Of a DNA stretch of 64,000 nucleotides, positions 43,501 through 53,445 are shown in pieces; the stretch's first letter is position 1; each line of letters begins with the position of its first letter. The DNA is from Alectoria sarmentosa. Its lineage: Eukaryota; Ascomycota; Lecanoromycetes; Lecanorales; Parmeliaceae. Below the pieces are notes generated by a model that was not told where the DNA came from, made no database searches, and was given only the letters and a program-made list of their open reading frames with translations. The stretch covers positions 29,086-93,085 of the forward strand of contig WOGZ01000120.1 of NCBI GenBank assembly GCA_009733775.1, given 5' to 3'. A program made the translations under genes and the position numbers.

Positions 43501-45994
43501 GCATATCTTCCCACGCCATCTACCAGCCTCACAGATCAAATGGAAGTCTCTGTGCTCTCCTGCAGCAGTCCCACTCACCACGGAGGATTTCCCTTCCGCC
43601 GAGCAGCTTAGTGAGGAGTATCAAGAGAGCGTTTATGAGGTCGAACTCCCAGAGAATGCGGATCTTTCAGAGACACCTCGATCGCTGGTCACCGAAATGC
43701 TCGGATTTCGTATTTCACGCGGCTTCCAAGTTGTTGTGGGTCCACAAGTTGCGGAGGTCACGAAGGTGCCGGCCTCGCAGTCTCTCAACATCTTCGATGG
43801 CCAGGTGCTGGCTGATATCGGCGCTGTGGTCTTTTTGTCACGAGGCAGCACTATTCAGAAGCTAACGCGGTCCGACAGGAACAAGATCGAAGTAGTACAG
43901 CTCATTCGTCACGGTGCTGCAACCAAAAATGCCGAGGCCGAGTCTGTGCTGTATAGACCTGCTATTCGTTCAATGCTGGCCGATAAATATGACGTGCAAG
44001 AAATATCCCTCGTTCCACAGCGAGGGAACTTCGACTGGAAGACGATCGACTATTTCATTTTGGGCCATGAAAGACCTCAAGCGAAAGACTTCGTGGAGAA
44101 CCTACGCCCTTGGCGCGTTCGATTCGTATTGATACCGGTAGACCCTCCCTCTAATACGCGCCGTCCGCTGCGCCCGATGAACGAGGATAACGAAGAAGAG
44201 ATCAGGCTGGAGGGAATCAGGAAGCTTAGCCAAGTCTGGCAGAAGTTTCGATATATTCCTCCAGAGGAGCGTCGCTTCCAAATGCCATTGCGAAACCGTA
44301 AAGATCCAAACCCATTGGACATCTTGTACCAGACAAGGAACCCTTCCGCCATCGTTGCTGCTGAGCTAGAAAATGTCGCGGAAGGAGATGTCACTGGGAG
44401 ACCAGTGCAGTTGCTGCCAGAGTCGGACTTATACCAGCGTTCAAACCTCAACATTGCGTCTCTTGCCGAAACGATACAAACCGAGAAAGGGGTTCGCATG
44501 CTGGATCGAAGATGGCATTGGAGGCTCCACTACAATTGTTTCATTGGCTTTGAGTTGACCACTTGGCTCCTTCAAAACTTCAGAGATGTCGATACTCGAG
44601 ATGAAGCTGTGGAGCTTGGTAATGAGCTCATGAAGAACGGCATGTTCCAGCATGTTGAGCAACGCCACAACTTCCGCGACGGCAACTATTTTTACCAAAT
44701 CGCGGATCAGTATCGTGCGCCTCGACCAGAGTCTAGAGGTTGGTTTGGACGAGGCAAAGCATCTGTGCCCTCCACTCCGATGTCGGAAGACGCGCCCAAA
44801 GAGCTCCCTACGACGAGCCGGTCTCGTGCAAGCTCAATTAGTACTTCAACATCGGACGCAGATCCGGTGATACCCGCCGAAAAGAAGAAACATTTGGGTG
44901 TTGCTCTCAGCAAGTCGTTACTGTATGACGTGGACCATCGTAAGCGATCCTACAGACCGGAGTTGATCAACCTGCACTACGACAGACTGCATAATCCCGA
45001 CAATTGCTATCACATTCGAGTCGAGTGGATGAATACAACGCCAAAGCTCATCCAAGATACCATCATCTCATGGGCGACCAACGTCGACAGGTTTGGTCTA
45101 CGTCTCGTGGAAGTACCCCTGGGAGAAGCTTGTTCGATCAGCAGTATGCATCCATTTCGAGCACCTCATCTAGTGAAACTCGCGCAAAAACCACCCTCAA
45201 AACAGCCACAAAGTTTCTTCGCCGACACTACTTCCTTTTCTCCTCAACCTCGACCCGAAAAGAACCTCTACCAAACAGCAATCATGAAGCGATTCAGCTT
45301 TGTTCTTGACTTTGAGGCCGCCTCTGACTTTCCAACAGACGTCGATGTCACTTATTCGTGGGGCAAGCCCGATTATCGTTACCCGCAATACATCCACCGC
45401 TCGGGCACGGTCATCGCACAGATCACAGACGACGGCGACTTCTTACTCTTGGCGAATAAAATGTACAACAACCGTAACGCAGCCAACTCGTCCCATCAGG
45501 CTCCTGCCAAGTCGGAAAATATAGGAGACGCTGGACAAAATCGCAATATGGGCTTCTTCCGCTCCAGCCCACACCGTGGCAGTCACCGGCCCTCTCCACA
45601 TTCCTCCCCATACAATTCACCTTCGGTCCGTGCCGTTTTGGACACACCATCTGCCGCGACAGCGGCCCGCAAAGCTCCAGCCCCGATTACTGCCACCACA
45701 AAGTCAACTGGCTTCACACGGTCTGGAGCTGCGGCGGCATTTACAACACCTGAAGCCATCAAGAAAGACTTCGAGACATTCTGCATGGATGTAGACGCAT
45801 TGAAGACGTTCTACGCGGAGGTTCTTCGTTCAGCTTCGACATCGGTCCCCATTACGCCTTTTATGGGCGCAAAGACGCCGTCGAAAGGGCCTGAGACGCC
45901 TATTAATGAGAGTAGTATACCTACGTTGGCGTTACCGGGAAGCTTGGTGTCAAAGGACAAGAATATAGGAAAGGGGGAGAAAAATCGTAATTGA
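40526..45994 (+). CDS. IML1: Iml1/Sea1 (DEPDC5), GAP subunit of the SEACIT/GATOR1 complex
   Basis: Uninterrupted ORF of 1822 residues from the ATG at 40526; the frame is open 42 nt further upstream only from a GTG. Iml1, with Npr2 and Npr3, forms a GAP complex at the vacuole that turns off the Rag GTPase Gtr1 and so TORC1 when amino acids are scarce. N-terminal half: the conserved Iml1 domain (HVEIVFRDQYLARADMWRL; MWDFDADGTGEIMFDKVING; HLVSIVLFTRMIY; GYGIPHWVDISFW). Middle: ~350 residues of S/T/P-rich disordered linker (about 640-980). Then SHEN-type segments and a DEP domain (about 1305-1395, RRWHWRLHYNCFIGFELTTW), and a C-terminal domain with HYDRLHNPDNCYHIRVEWM and DVTYSWGKPDYRYPQYIHRSG. 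The Arg finger position cannot be proven without alignment. Length is usual for fungi. Confidence 0.93.
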   Translation: MANQDPSRPLRASHLRQMSTGTSIPLHGAVHADDAVSETTIASVAHKAKSGVSVRRLCSLSIHDENFSREDVVINLALFHDSVVKAGALMQLTALKATLETVKHNMKSQNAMQEPLNAADVHPENMDINRHHVFSAKAISEEMLSKQPNVEVSISRRVEHASGFEKGAHVLVSTADETSCYASHVEIVFRDQYLARADMWRLVSDELANRCIFRGQRMVFMESIKASIKTIFVKGRKVPSAFFHASTKPIFRSESARYVLFIQMSKEMWDFDADGTGEIMFDKVINGFLPELFKRWQQLKVKHLVSIVLFTRMIYEDRTATSSTDSNLGLETLHKRDSEDENDAKDFYRVVASDMASEEWADILNQLKREFKVFVRDISIRKPDAGDHLPLGTNISSALANLPSHVIAGRPSAATHGNVLEAINLASSQFSSDYIDRDLVRTGVSIVVLTPSAGLFEVDYNLLVATTENLIDNGVGIDLVCLSKMPLHSVPLFKYRRRSDLGDLIARQTSHVIEDQDTPTGSLLGGAGQKKTPTSSLTHERPNQIKEVLSGHQWGYGIPHWVDISFWTASLDEDRRATAALIKAKVKSSFDAPQHKRFVPRVKMYELQMMGVMENAISDISILPLSKSLSSVSRSRSLSSASMFGSPKPASARPTSEALDLQSDGPGGHTPKFSTLIVSGRSGNQKSIGPFFQWMDEYDDLLFRHPLVANKRARKIASARDISTSHRYSPSSFETSAGTRQGSVSRSKHSSDEESLHSKAKLGRRVLRKEASGKTRFADAESSKLQAHPAPNATSRQISFGPQGFEFARAKAIATTSTEQSTGYKVPKSLISQGFKSPFPIKHATSSTKLPTKAHISTTSGGSPNPHEANSKDQDLPPPSDSEQQQTSRPIPIRNPTAIHLSDEGGSKGIGARKLYEHKADGQPTYRLGALQDLRETDYTSAESDHERMDDSRVLSATLSPSSTLAPWLTMLNPSNPSKTKTVVASRLGRWQHIFPRHLPASQIKWKSLCSPAAVPLTTEDFPSAEQLSEEYQESVYEVELPENADLSETPRSLVTEMLGFRISRGFQVVVGPQVAEVTKVPASQSLNIFDGQVLADIGAVVFLSRGSTIQKLTRSDRNKIEVVQLIRHGAATKNAEAESVLYRPAIRSMLADKYDVQEISLVPQRGNFDWKTIDYFILGHERPQAKDFVENLRPWRVRFVLIPVDPPSNTRRPLRPMNEDNEEEIRLEGIRKLSQVWQKFRYIPPEERRFQMPLRNRKDPNPLDILYQTRNPSAIVAAELENVAEGDVTGRPVQLLPESDLYQRSNLNIASLAETIQTEKGVRMLDRRWHWRLHYNCFIGFELTTWLLQNFRDVDTRDEAVELGNELMKNGMFQHVEQRHNFRDGNYFYQIADQYRAPRPESRGWFGRGKASVPSTPMSEDAPKELPTTSRSRASSISTSTSDADPVIPAEKKKHLGVALSKSLLYDVDHRKRSYRPELINLHYDRLHNPDNCYHIRVEWMNTTPKLIQDTIISWATNVDRFGLRLVEVPLGEACSISSMHPFRAPHLVKLAQKPPSKQPQSFFADTTSFSPQPRPEKNLYQTAIMKRFSFVLDFEAASDFPTDVDVTYSWGKPDYRYPQYIHRSGTVIAQITDDGDFLLLANKMYNNRNAANSSHQAPAKSENIGDAGQNRNMGFFRSSPHRGSHRPSPHSSPYNSPSVRAVLDTPSAATAARKAPAPITATTKSTGFTRSGAAAAFTTPEAIKKDFETFCMDVDALKTFYAEVLRSASTSVPITPFMGAKTPSKGPETPINESSIPTLALPGSLVSKDKNIGKGEKNRN

Positions 45995-47814
45995 GGAGGA
46001 GAATTATTGGGGCGTAAAGTATTTGCGTTGGGGGAACAGCGAGCGAGGTCGATTGAAAATCTTTGTTCAGTCTTTCCATGGAGATGCTTCTATAGGTCTC
46101 TTAATAGAGGTCCTGCTATATCCCTTCGCTGACGGGAGACGTATCGAGGGAATTCGGAGAGGAGGCGGGGGAGATAATATCAAATGGTAGCGCATATTTG
46201 GGTTGGCGCAGGTTTCCTCGAGGACCGAGATTTTCAAACTCTTTGGCCCAGCTTGATCCTGGGGTAGACTTTGAGCGATGGCTGTGCATTGTCACATCTC
46301 TGGTACACAGTCTAGGGCTCTGACTAGGAAGACTGTTCTTGATTTTTCTCAGTCCAGGCTTATATGCTGTTGCAAGCCTTGTCCCAGTTGGCCTCCATCT
46401 GCTCTAGTATTGTTGGTGGAGTGGCTCTTCCCTGGCTCTGTCTCTGTTGCAGCCTGGGAAATGTGCCCCTCTGATCATCATGCTCCAGAAGGACCATCCC
46501 TCTTTCGCTGCTCGTACTCCTGATGGACCACCAACACCCTCTCGTTCACCTTAGCCAGATCAAGCACCCAAGTGCTGGCGTTTGCCTGTTGCCTTTTCCC
46601 CCAGTTCATTAAATCGACCTGGTGGTCTTCCTTCATACTGACGAAGACGCCTCCTATACCGCTCCTCAAAAAGCCGCCTCTGCCGCGCCAGGTTGGGATT
46701 ATTCCATGCAGCCTGCCTTCCCAAATTCCCTCACACCTTCTTCGTCTAAAAGCTGGATCCTGGCTGGACCGGGCTCGGTTGTAAACTTTTCAAGAACGTC
46801 GTCAAATTGCAGATCTCGGCCGTCAAGGGAGCATGTATTCCCTCCCGAGAATTTGGTGTCGAAAACACCAGTCCAGCGGGCTGAAGGAGATTGATTGGCT
46901 GGGTCGGAACAGAGTTAAAACGTCTTTCCTCAACGACTGTGGAAAATTAATGACGGGCTTTGATCCCATTGTTTATTATGCCCCAGCCGAACGCGGCCGC
47001 GATGGCATTGTTGCGGCTCCATCATGCTCAGGGCGGCCAGCACACTGAGCACGCGGCTGATGGTGGGATTGGGCGGTTTTGCAGAGCGTGATTTGGAGCA
47101 GGTAGTTTGGCGCTGGTGTTGTTTTGGTGGGCGGGTTTGCGGCGGCCATGGTGGCGTCGGAGGTGGGGTGGAGCGGAGGGCGGATTTTTGTTGTGAGGTC
47201 GATTCCGGAGAGTGTAGGTTAGTGAAGTGTGGGAATCTCTGGGATTCGGTCGAGTTATGAAAGCGGCTGTGATTGGCTGGGAGAGGTCGGGTATGTTTGA
47301 CGGTTGTTGGGGATGAGTGAGATGGGGATGAGTGAGCCTGTTTGTGGTGCTTGGATGTCCTGGGGGCGGATTGAGGGGGGAGATTTGAGGCTTTTTGGGG
47401 GGTATGGTACGAGGAGAACTTTTCAGTGAAAAGGGATGTTGATATGGGGCCTCTTCTCTTGATAGTGAGGATGGCTGAGGGAGAGCTTTGGTTTTGGAAG
47501 TGAATCCGCTGTGGGTAGACTTGCATCGACGTCTGACTCCAATTATGCCCTCGCACACCTCGGAAACATTTGCATCAGGCTTATAGTCTTTCGAACAGGA
47601 CCTTTGGAAAGGAATCTTGAGTAGGGGAACAGTTCATGCAATGTGCCAACGGCTCAGAATGCTTCAGACCTACTTCATACGCGCGTCTACTAGATATCAA
47701 AGCACAAAAAGTCACATCGATTCCAATATCATTCTCGTTTTTTCATCATCTGTCGTAACGATGCACCGGAACGAGAGTCACAACTTCTTGTCGCGGCCAT
47801 GTGCTCATGCGGCC
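45995..47814. other. 1.8 kb intergenic with possible gene remnants
   Basis: No intact gene. On the minus strand two frames look coding-like: about 46880-46690, containing VFDTKFSGGNTCSLDGRDL and ARIQLLDEEGVREFGKAG, open without an ATG and ending at a TAA; and 46669-46478, containing ANASTWVLDLAKVNERVLV. They are on different frames and could be exons or a decayed gene. The frames at 46930-47558 are P/S/H-rich and depend on GTG starts. Confidence 0.3.
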
Positions 47815-48889
47815 TCACACTTCATAAAGAGGTGCCCTGGCCTTCCCATTCGCTTTGTTTACCTTGATCGCTTTCAAATCGATCCCGTTGATGGTACGCG
47901 CGTTGACGGGCAGTTTCCCATCCATGAACGCTATCACCTTACCTTCGGGGTGCTCGAACTGGTTCACGACCGAGACACCACATGTCGAACAGAAGGCGTG
48001 CCCGCTTGCTTTGCTCGCGAATCGGTAGACGGTGAGGTGGTCTCCGCCTCGGAGCTCGACGTCCTTTTCCGAGGGGTAGATCCACAGGGCGGCGTTCTGT
48101 TGTTGCTGTCATCAACCAGAGTATGTATGAGGTTTGATGGTTGGGAGAGAGGGAAGGCATACCCGGGAGCAAATGCTGCAGTTACACTGGAGAAGTCCAA
48201 TCTCCTCGAGCGGTTTGCTCTGGACATCATATGTGACCTTTCCGCAGTGGCAGCTTCCTCGGTAGCACTTTGTGGATCCGTCTGAACCTGATAGGTCCGA
48301 AGTGTTTGGAGGTACATAATGTGGCTCGAGAGAGGCGGCGTTGGAATCCTTGATTTCCAATTTGTCTTCGTCAAAGTCTCTCAACGTGCGTACCTGCCGT
48401 CTGTGTCAAATCAAAAACGTCGAATTCTTGGTTGAGAAAAAGTTCCTTCTCACATTGATTCCGATAGTCTGAGCTTCGTTGTGTTTCTGGGCCATCGCTG
48501 ACGTTCCACAAATTGGACAGAACTTGATACCATTAGCGTTTCAAACGACCAGTGAGTACAACCCAGGTGCAGGGCGTGAATGCTTTCAGCCGCACCTTGT
48601 GGGTCGTCGTCTTGGTTGAAAAGAGATAATCCTTCAACGTGCCCTCGCCCTTCTCCACAACGAATGACGAGGGGAAGACCCAGAGGTAGCCTTTCTGCAT
48701 CGGCCCTTTCAATCAGCATGCCATGCTTGCTACCTTTCCCCCATCAGAAGCAAAGGATTTCAACAAGACCTTTGAGCAAATGCTGCAATTGTCCTCCCGG
48801 ACCTGCTTCAGCTCGGGAAGCTTGACGGAGAATTGGAATGCACCGCAATGGCAATTGCCGTGGTAGGTCTCCAGGACCGGTTCCGCCAT
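47815..48889 (-). CDS. tandem GFA/CENP-V domain protein (DUF636)
   Basis: Five minus-strand exons, 48889-48770, 48694-48596, 48522-48454, 48393-48163 and 48096-47815, join in frame to 266 residues; the introns are 75, 73, 60 and 66 nt. It contains two complete glutathione-dependent formaldehyde-activating (GFA) zinc domains in series. Domain 1: GNCHCGAFQFSV, NCSICSK, KGYLWVFP, FCPICGTS. Domain 2: GSCHCGKVTYDV, QCNCSICSR, NAALWIYP, FCSTCGVS. Each supplies the C-x-C, C-x-x-C and C-x-x-C zinc ligands. A short linker (NVRTLRDFDEDKLEIKD) connects them and a similar NARTINGIDLKAIKV element follows domain 2. Both domains carry an intron at the same place, right after CSIC(S)K/R, which argues for an internal duplication. 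The family is thought to handle glutathione or S-hydroxymethyl adducts; the actual substrate is unknown. Confidence 0.88.
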
Positions 48890-49836
48890 GGCTGATGGCT
48901 GATGGTTGTGTTATACACACACAGACGTGAATTTTGCTCGTTGGTCTCTGTGAAAGTGTTTGTGGAGGATTCAAAAGTTAAGCAAACAATTGGTAATGGT
49001 CTTGATAGTCATGTCAGCGGTGTGCAGGAGGCGCCCCCTTTCCCCCTTTGGTACCTCGGTACCTCGGTTAGCTTATCTGTTGCCCCCCGCCTGTAAGTCA
49101 AAGTATGCTTTCTGAAAGATACTGGGAAGATGTGAAGATACAACATAAGTCATTGTAGTTCTCACCCATTTTTGAAGCTGATGAGTTTATGAATTTTCTT
49201 CAGCGTTGTAAACTTAGGATTCCCATCATAGAATAAATCTTCATTTCGCAGTACTCTCCGTCATCAAATCTGATAATTGGAATCCCATTCGACTTTTTGA
49301 TTGTGACCAAATCTATGTTGTATTTATTCTGCAACTCCTGTATTACAGTACCTACTTATTTTCCTTTCCCTTTCTTTGCTTGAGGAGGCCCGTGCAAGGC
49401 TCAGAGTACCAAAATCGGGCCAAAATGGGGGCACCATGGGGAGGAAGCGCGATTTTCTGCATGCCAAGCTTCCTGCACACGCTCAAGCCCAAATTCAAGT
49501 TGAAGCAACAATTCCGAGAATCCTTCACCGCTTATTTGTGCTTGTTCGTGTGCAGCTTCGTCACACTCTACTCTATCCTCCGCACTGTCCGCAGCCATTC
49601 TGTCCTTACTGTCCGCTTACTCCGTCTCTTCACCAGTATCCAAAGCACCGGATGATACGGAACCTTCAAGCGACCTCTGCAAGCTCGAGCCTTCAGTCAA
49701 TGTATCGCAAACAGCGCATCTCAGCGGATAATATCGAGCTTCTTGACATGGCCGCCGTGGGCATGCCAAGCTTGCCCCTGTGGTCACATCACTCTTGAGG
49801 ACCCGGCATAATACCTTGAATTCATACAGAAAGATC
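48890..49836. other. divergent promoter region, GFA / LST4-like
   Basis: No supported gene. Frames at 49376-49798 look like 5' UTR noise of the LST4-like gene. A short duplication, GGTACCTCGGTACCTCGG, lies near 49050-49068. Confidence 0.4.
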
Positions 49837-52800
49837 ATGTTCTTGCAGTCTTCCGTCTCCGGTCTCCGACAGCTCTTCTCCAATGCGCCCTCACCCCATT
49901 CCCCCAGAGGCCAACGTCACCTGGAGTCGGTCACTGAAGAAGCGCATACCTACGATCTACTCTATCCCGAAGGCGAAACATTACGCCAGGGACAACACTA
50001 CGCGTACCCTCTCAGGCAAGGGGACCCTCTATCCGCCGCCGCAGTAGCGAGTAGCTCGGATGACCGAGGTGGTTTGGATATCCAGAGTCCGCGAGACGTC
50101 CGAATCATCATAGCTCAGGATGCAAATGCTCTGTCATCACAGCCTCGTGTACTCTACGACTCTCACCCTCCACCACCAATACCTCAAGCACGCAATAGCA
50201 CATTCCCGGACGCGTCTAAGAATGGACATCGAAAAGGTGGCTCTTTCACAGGAGGAGGGAGAAGCAATGACAACACGAAAGAGTCACACACCGCTTCACA
50301 TAATCGACAGTCTTCTTTCTCACACACAGCGCAATCTCTATTCACGTCACCAACATCGCCCCTCTCCCCAGTGGGTGAGTTTGGTGGCATATTCAGCAAC
50401 GCTGGAAGACGCAACAATACTCCACGGCCTGCAACCAGTGATGGCGAGACTACGCAGAGCAAGATTGCGAGAGAAGGTCGAGAAGAGACGGAAGCTATGC
50501 TGGATTGCATGTTTGGCGCTACAGGGTTCCCGTCTATTTCGAGCACGAAGCTCCACATTGGACCACCGAAAGCACTGGACGCTGAGAACGATAAGAGCCC
50601 GAACTCAGCTGCAAAAGACCTATCACTTCCGGGTGCGTTTCCAAAAAGGAGGACTCCTCTGACCCGATCAACGACAGCTGCAGACCTCCAATCACTATCG
50701 ACCACTGCCGAGTCTCGAGATGCAGATCTACAACCCCCGCGTCCCACCAGCTCTTCAATACTGATGACTCGGATTTTCTGTCTCGACCCCTTGGAATCCG
50801 CTCATACCATTCAAGGACCTGACGAGCTAGCGAGGTCCGTACGCGATCAACCACGTCATGATAGCGATCATGCGGCAGCTCAAAGCAAAACCAAAGCAAA
50901 GCAGCTGAAGACTCCAACATACGCGGTAGCAGTCCTCCTCCAGATGCCAGTACATAGGCAACGGCCACCTACTCCGTCCATGCAACACTTCTCCCCGCAA
51001 AGGTCGAATCTCAAGGGCTTCACTGCAATCAATACTCAGTTGTGGCCACGGGAGAGCGCTCAAATCAATGGCGTTCCCGTCGACTCTAATCGCGACATTG
51101 AATACGTCATTGCCCACTGGATTATTTTGATTCGAGCCCTATCTTCTCTGGAAATTGTTGCTCGTTGCAAAATCAGCGATGGACTGGTGAGGCAGGAAAT
51201 CCCCTACTTGGATCTTTTGTTCACTGAACACTCCAAGGCTGCCGATCCAGGATCAGGCACTAAGCAGAAAATGCCGAAGCCGCCAACGCAGCGAACGTTG
51301 CAGCTTCCTGCTGGGGCACTGCAACAATGCTCAGTAGTACAGAATTTTACTGATGTAATTGGAAACCGAATCGCTCTTGCTTTGAAGACTCGCAGAGCTA
51401 TTGCGGGCCAGCCCAGATGGGGCATCTGGAGAGAGGAAGCTCGTTTGGTTGGGATGTGTGTTGGAGGGAGAGATCAAAACTTCTTTCTCTTCAACTTGCT
51501 CACTGCCTTCCTTGGATCTCACACCGAGTGGTTGCAGTCTCTGGGCCCGAGTCGATACAGGCGTCGACACGCAAAGCATTCGAACGACGTCAACGGTGAA
51601 GTGAGCGCGATACAACATCGTACCGTCATAGTGTCGCAAGACAAAATGACCGCCCGCCGACTGATATTTTTGCTATCAGCGTTCCTGCCCGGCAATCACA
51701 GGAAGCTCACCTCTGATGGGCCAAACCAGTCTGATGCGAGCTGGTCAACCGTTGGATACTCTCAGTCTCCTCCTTCAGGGATCCTCATGCAACGACGACA
51801 GTCCTTGCGCAGGACGATGAATAGAAGGAATGGGGAAAACCGTGACGTTTTCAATGCCACGCCCCACGCAAGGTCTGTCAGTTTCTCCGGATCAGATGCG
51901 GCACCCGGTGATGATGTCGTGTTGGAGGGCCCGAGCATCCAACATCGAAGCCGAAGAACGTCGGATGCGCGTTCGATCAGGAGCGCCGCTCTACCTATAT
52001 CGTCCAATGCCTCAATGACGCGGAAAAGCAGCACAACCACCACTGCGACCGTGATACCCGAACCCGTCATCGATCCTACCGTCATCCCTGCAACTCACTT
52101 CTCGAATCATTCAACTGACTCTCGAATCGATAATGCACCAGAGCCAAGACCAGAGAGCAGTGGAACCTTTGCCTCCCTGTCATTGAGGCGTACGCTATCG
52201 CGGTCAGAAAGCAACGAGCACGGCAACGCAAGTTCCGATTCACAGTCAGGGAGCCGATGGGGCAGTATGATTAGTGGATTCTGGAGTGGTCGACGTGCTT
52301 CATCTACCGAGGACAGTGATCTTTTAGCTTCATCGGAGGAGGGTCTTGGGATCTCAGGCGTACCCAAAGAGCTACGGGGTCGACAGTCAATGAACAAGCT
52401 CGCTCAGATGGTGGAAGAGGTGGACATGAACGGCGAAGCTCAGCGTCTGATACAAAGCAATACCGCAACACCTCCAAGCCCTGCCAGCGCAAGGCGTCCA
52501 CACTTTACGAGCCAGGCAGCCGATGAGACCTCGCCACCGAAGAACATACCGGAAAGACTAGAGACTGACCGTTCTCCTCTCAAGCTTTCGATCGATGAAG
52601 ACGACGGCGTGGTAGACGTGGACTTGGCCCCTAATGTTTCATTCCCTTCTTCTTTCGCATCTATCATGAGCTCTCCTATGGCGGTTCCCACTGCCGCCAG
52701 CAGCTTCAACGACCGTCAGTCACTGCACGCGCGAAGTCCTGTCCACGATACTCCACATAGAGGCGCGGAATCAGCCGTTGATGTTGTTGGCTGGTTGCGG

Positions 52801-53445
52801 AGGTACCACCAAGACTTTGCACTTCAAGCAGTCCGCCCTTACGACACTCTCAAAGAGGACGTGAAGCGTTCAATGCGAACTGAGCCAACGCCTGCTGCCA
52901 CTACTGCCACAACGAGTGAAGTTGGTGATACGGCTAGTGAATGGACCGAGATCTGCACGACGCTAATTGCTGACACTACCAATTTCACGGTCACTCGGCT
53001 TCGTCTCCGACGAAAGGACGCAACATCACCCCATCATCAAGCCAATGCGTTACTGGAGAATAGCTCCACCGGCAATCCTTCCGAGGAAGAAATCATAGAT
53101 GAGCCTATCATGGACATGGACCCTACCCTCATTGACGCTGTCGAGCGTGTCCTTGCTCAAAGCGGTCAGTCATCTCGCGCTGTATCTCGGCCTCCCTCAC
53201 CGTCTCGAAACACTCCCAGTGATGAAAAACCTGTATTGGAGGTTCCTCGCAGTGAATGCCGGAAGATGGTTCTGGGTGCCCTGGAGCAAGTGGCTAAAAG
53301 TGTCAGTGCTGAGTTGTCCTCTGGATCACGAGTTGAGAAGAACGTTGGGAGATCGCACAGGGGAAGAGAAAACTTGCCCACTGATAGTACTCTCAGAGAG
53401 GGAGTGCGAAAGTGGCTGAATGAGGTGGGAAGAGAAGGGGCATGA
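49837..53445 (+). CDS. LST4: folliculin-interacting protein homologue (Lst4/FNIP family)
   Basis: Single-exon ORF of 1202 residues from the ATG at 49837. Lst4 pairs with the folliculin homologue Lst7 to form a GAP for Gtr2 that activates TORC1 at the vacuole when amino acids return. The sequence follows the FNIP pattern of conserved islands in disordered serine-rich linkers. Island 1: PRDVRIIIAQDANAL (residues ~85-115) and TRIFCLDPLESAHTIQ. Island 2: a longin/DENN-like middle part with YAVAVLLQMP, IEYVIAHWIILIRALSSLE, EARLVGMCVGGRDQNFFLFN and FLLSAFLPGN (about 365-630). Then ~350 disordered residues. C-terminal island: VVGWLRRYHQDFALQAV and EWTEICTTLIADTTNFTVTRLRLRRK (about 985-1080), the FNIP C-terminal domain. 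Overall identity to yeast Lst4 is expected to be low, so the call rests on these islands. Confidence 0.78.
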   Translation: MFLQSSVSGLRQLFSNAPSPHSPRGQRHLESVTEEAHTYDLLYPEGETLRQGQHYAYPLRQGDPLSAAAVASSSDDRGGLDIQSPRDVRIIIAQDANALSSQPRVLYDSHPPPPIPQARNSTFPDASKNGHRKGGSFTGGGRSNDNTKESHTASHNRQSSFSHTAQSLFTSPTSPLSPVGEFGGIFSNAGRRNNTPRPATSDGETTQSKIAREGREETEAMLDCMFGATGFPSISSTKLHIGPPKALDAENDKSPNSAAKDLSLPGAFPKRRTPLTRSTTAADLQSLSTTAESRDADLQPPRPTSSSILMTRIFCLDPLESAHTIQGPDELARSVRDQPRHDSDHAAAQSKTKAKQLKTPTYAVAVLLQMPVHRQRPPTPSMQHFSPQRSNLKGFTAINTQLWPRESAQINGVPVDSNRDIEYVIAHWIILIRALSSLEIVARCKISDGLVRQEIPYLDLLFTEHSKAADPGSGTKQKMPKPPTQRTLQLPAGALQQCSVVQNFTDVIGNRIALALKTRRAIAGQPRWGIWREEARLVGMCVGGRDQNFFLFNLLTAFLGSHTEWLQSLGPSRYRRRHAKHSNDVNGEVSAIQHRTVIVSQDKMTARRLIFLLSAFLPGNHRKLTSDGPNQSDASWSTVGYSQSPPSGILMQRRQSLRRTMNRRNGENRDVFNATPHARSVSFSGSDAAPGDDVVLEGPSIQHRSRRTSDARSIRSAALPISSNASMTRKSSTTTTATVIPEPVIDPTVIPATHFSNHSTDSRIDNAPEPRPESSGTFASLSLRRTLSRSESNEHGNASSDSQSGSRWGSMISGFWSGRRASSTEDSDLLASSEEGLGISGVPKELRGRQSMNKLAQMVEEVDMNGEAQRLIQSNTATPPSPASARRPHFTSQAADETSPPKNIPERLETDRSPLKLSIDEDDGVVDVDLAPNVSFPSSFASIMSSPMAVPTAASSFNDRQSLHARSPVHDTPHRGAESAVDVVGWLRRYHQDFALQAVRPYDTLKEDVKRSMRTEPTPAATTATTSEVGDTASEWTEICTTLIADTTNFTVTRLRLRRKDATSPHHQANALLENSSTGNPSEEEIIDEPIMDMDPTLIDAVERVLAQSGQSSRAVSRPPSPSRNTPSDEKPVLEVPRSECRKMVLGALEQVAKSVSAELSSGSRVEKNVGRSHRGRENLPTDSTLREGVRKWLNEVGREGA

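Noticed and set aside
46930..47558. Overlapping 176-208-codon minus-strand frames
   Set aside because: No ATG start, heavy P/S/H composition and no domain; likely chance.
48450..48889. A separate second GFA gene upstream of the first
   Set aside because: The apparent second gene supplies exons 1-3 in phase with exons 4-5; the MAQKHNEAQT segment belongs to the end of domain 1.
49376..49798. 140-codon frame before the LST4-like gene
   Set aside because: No family and poor composition; more likely leader sequence.
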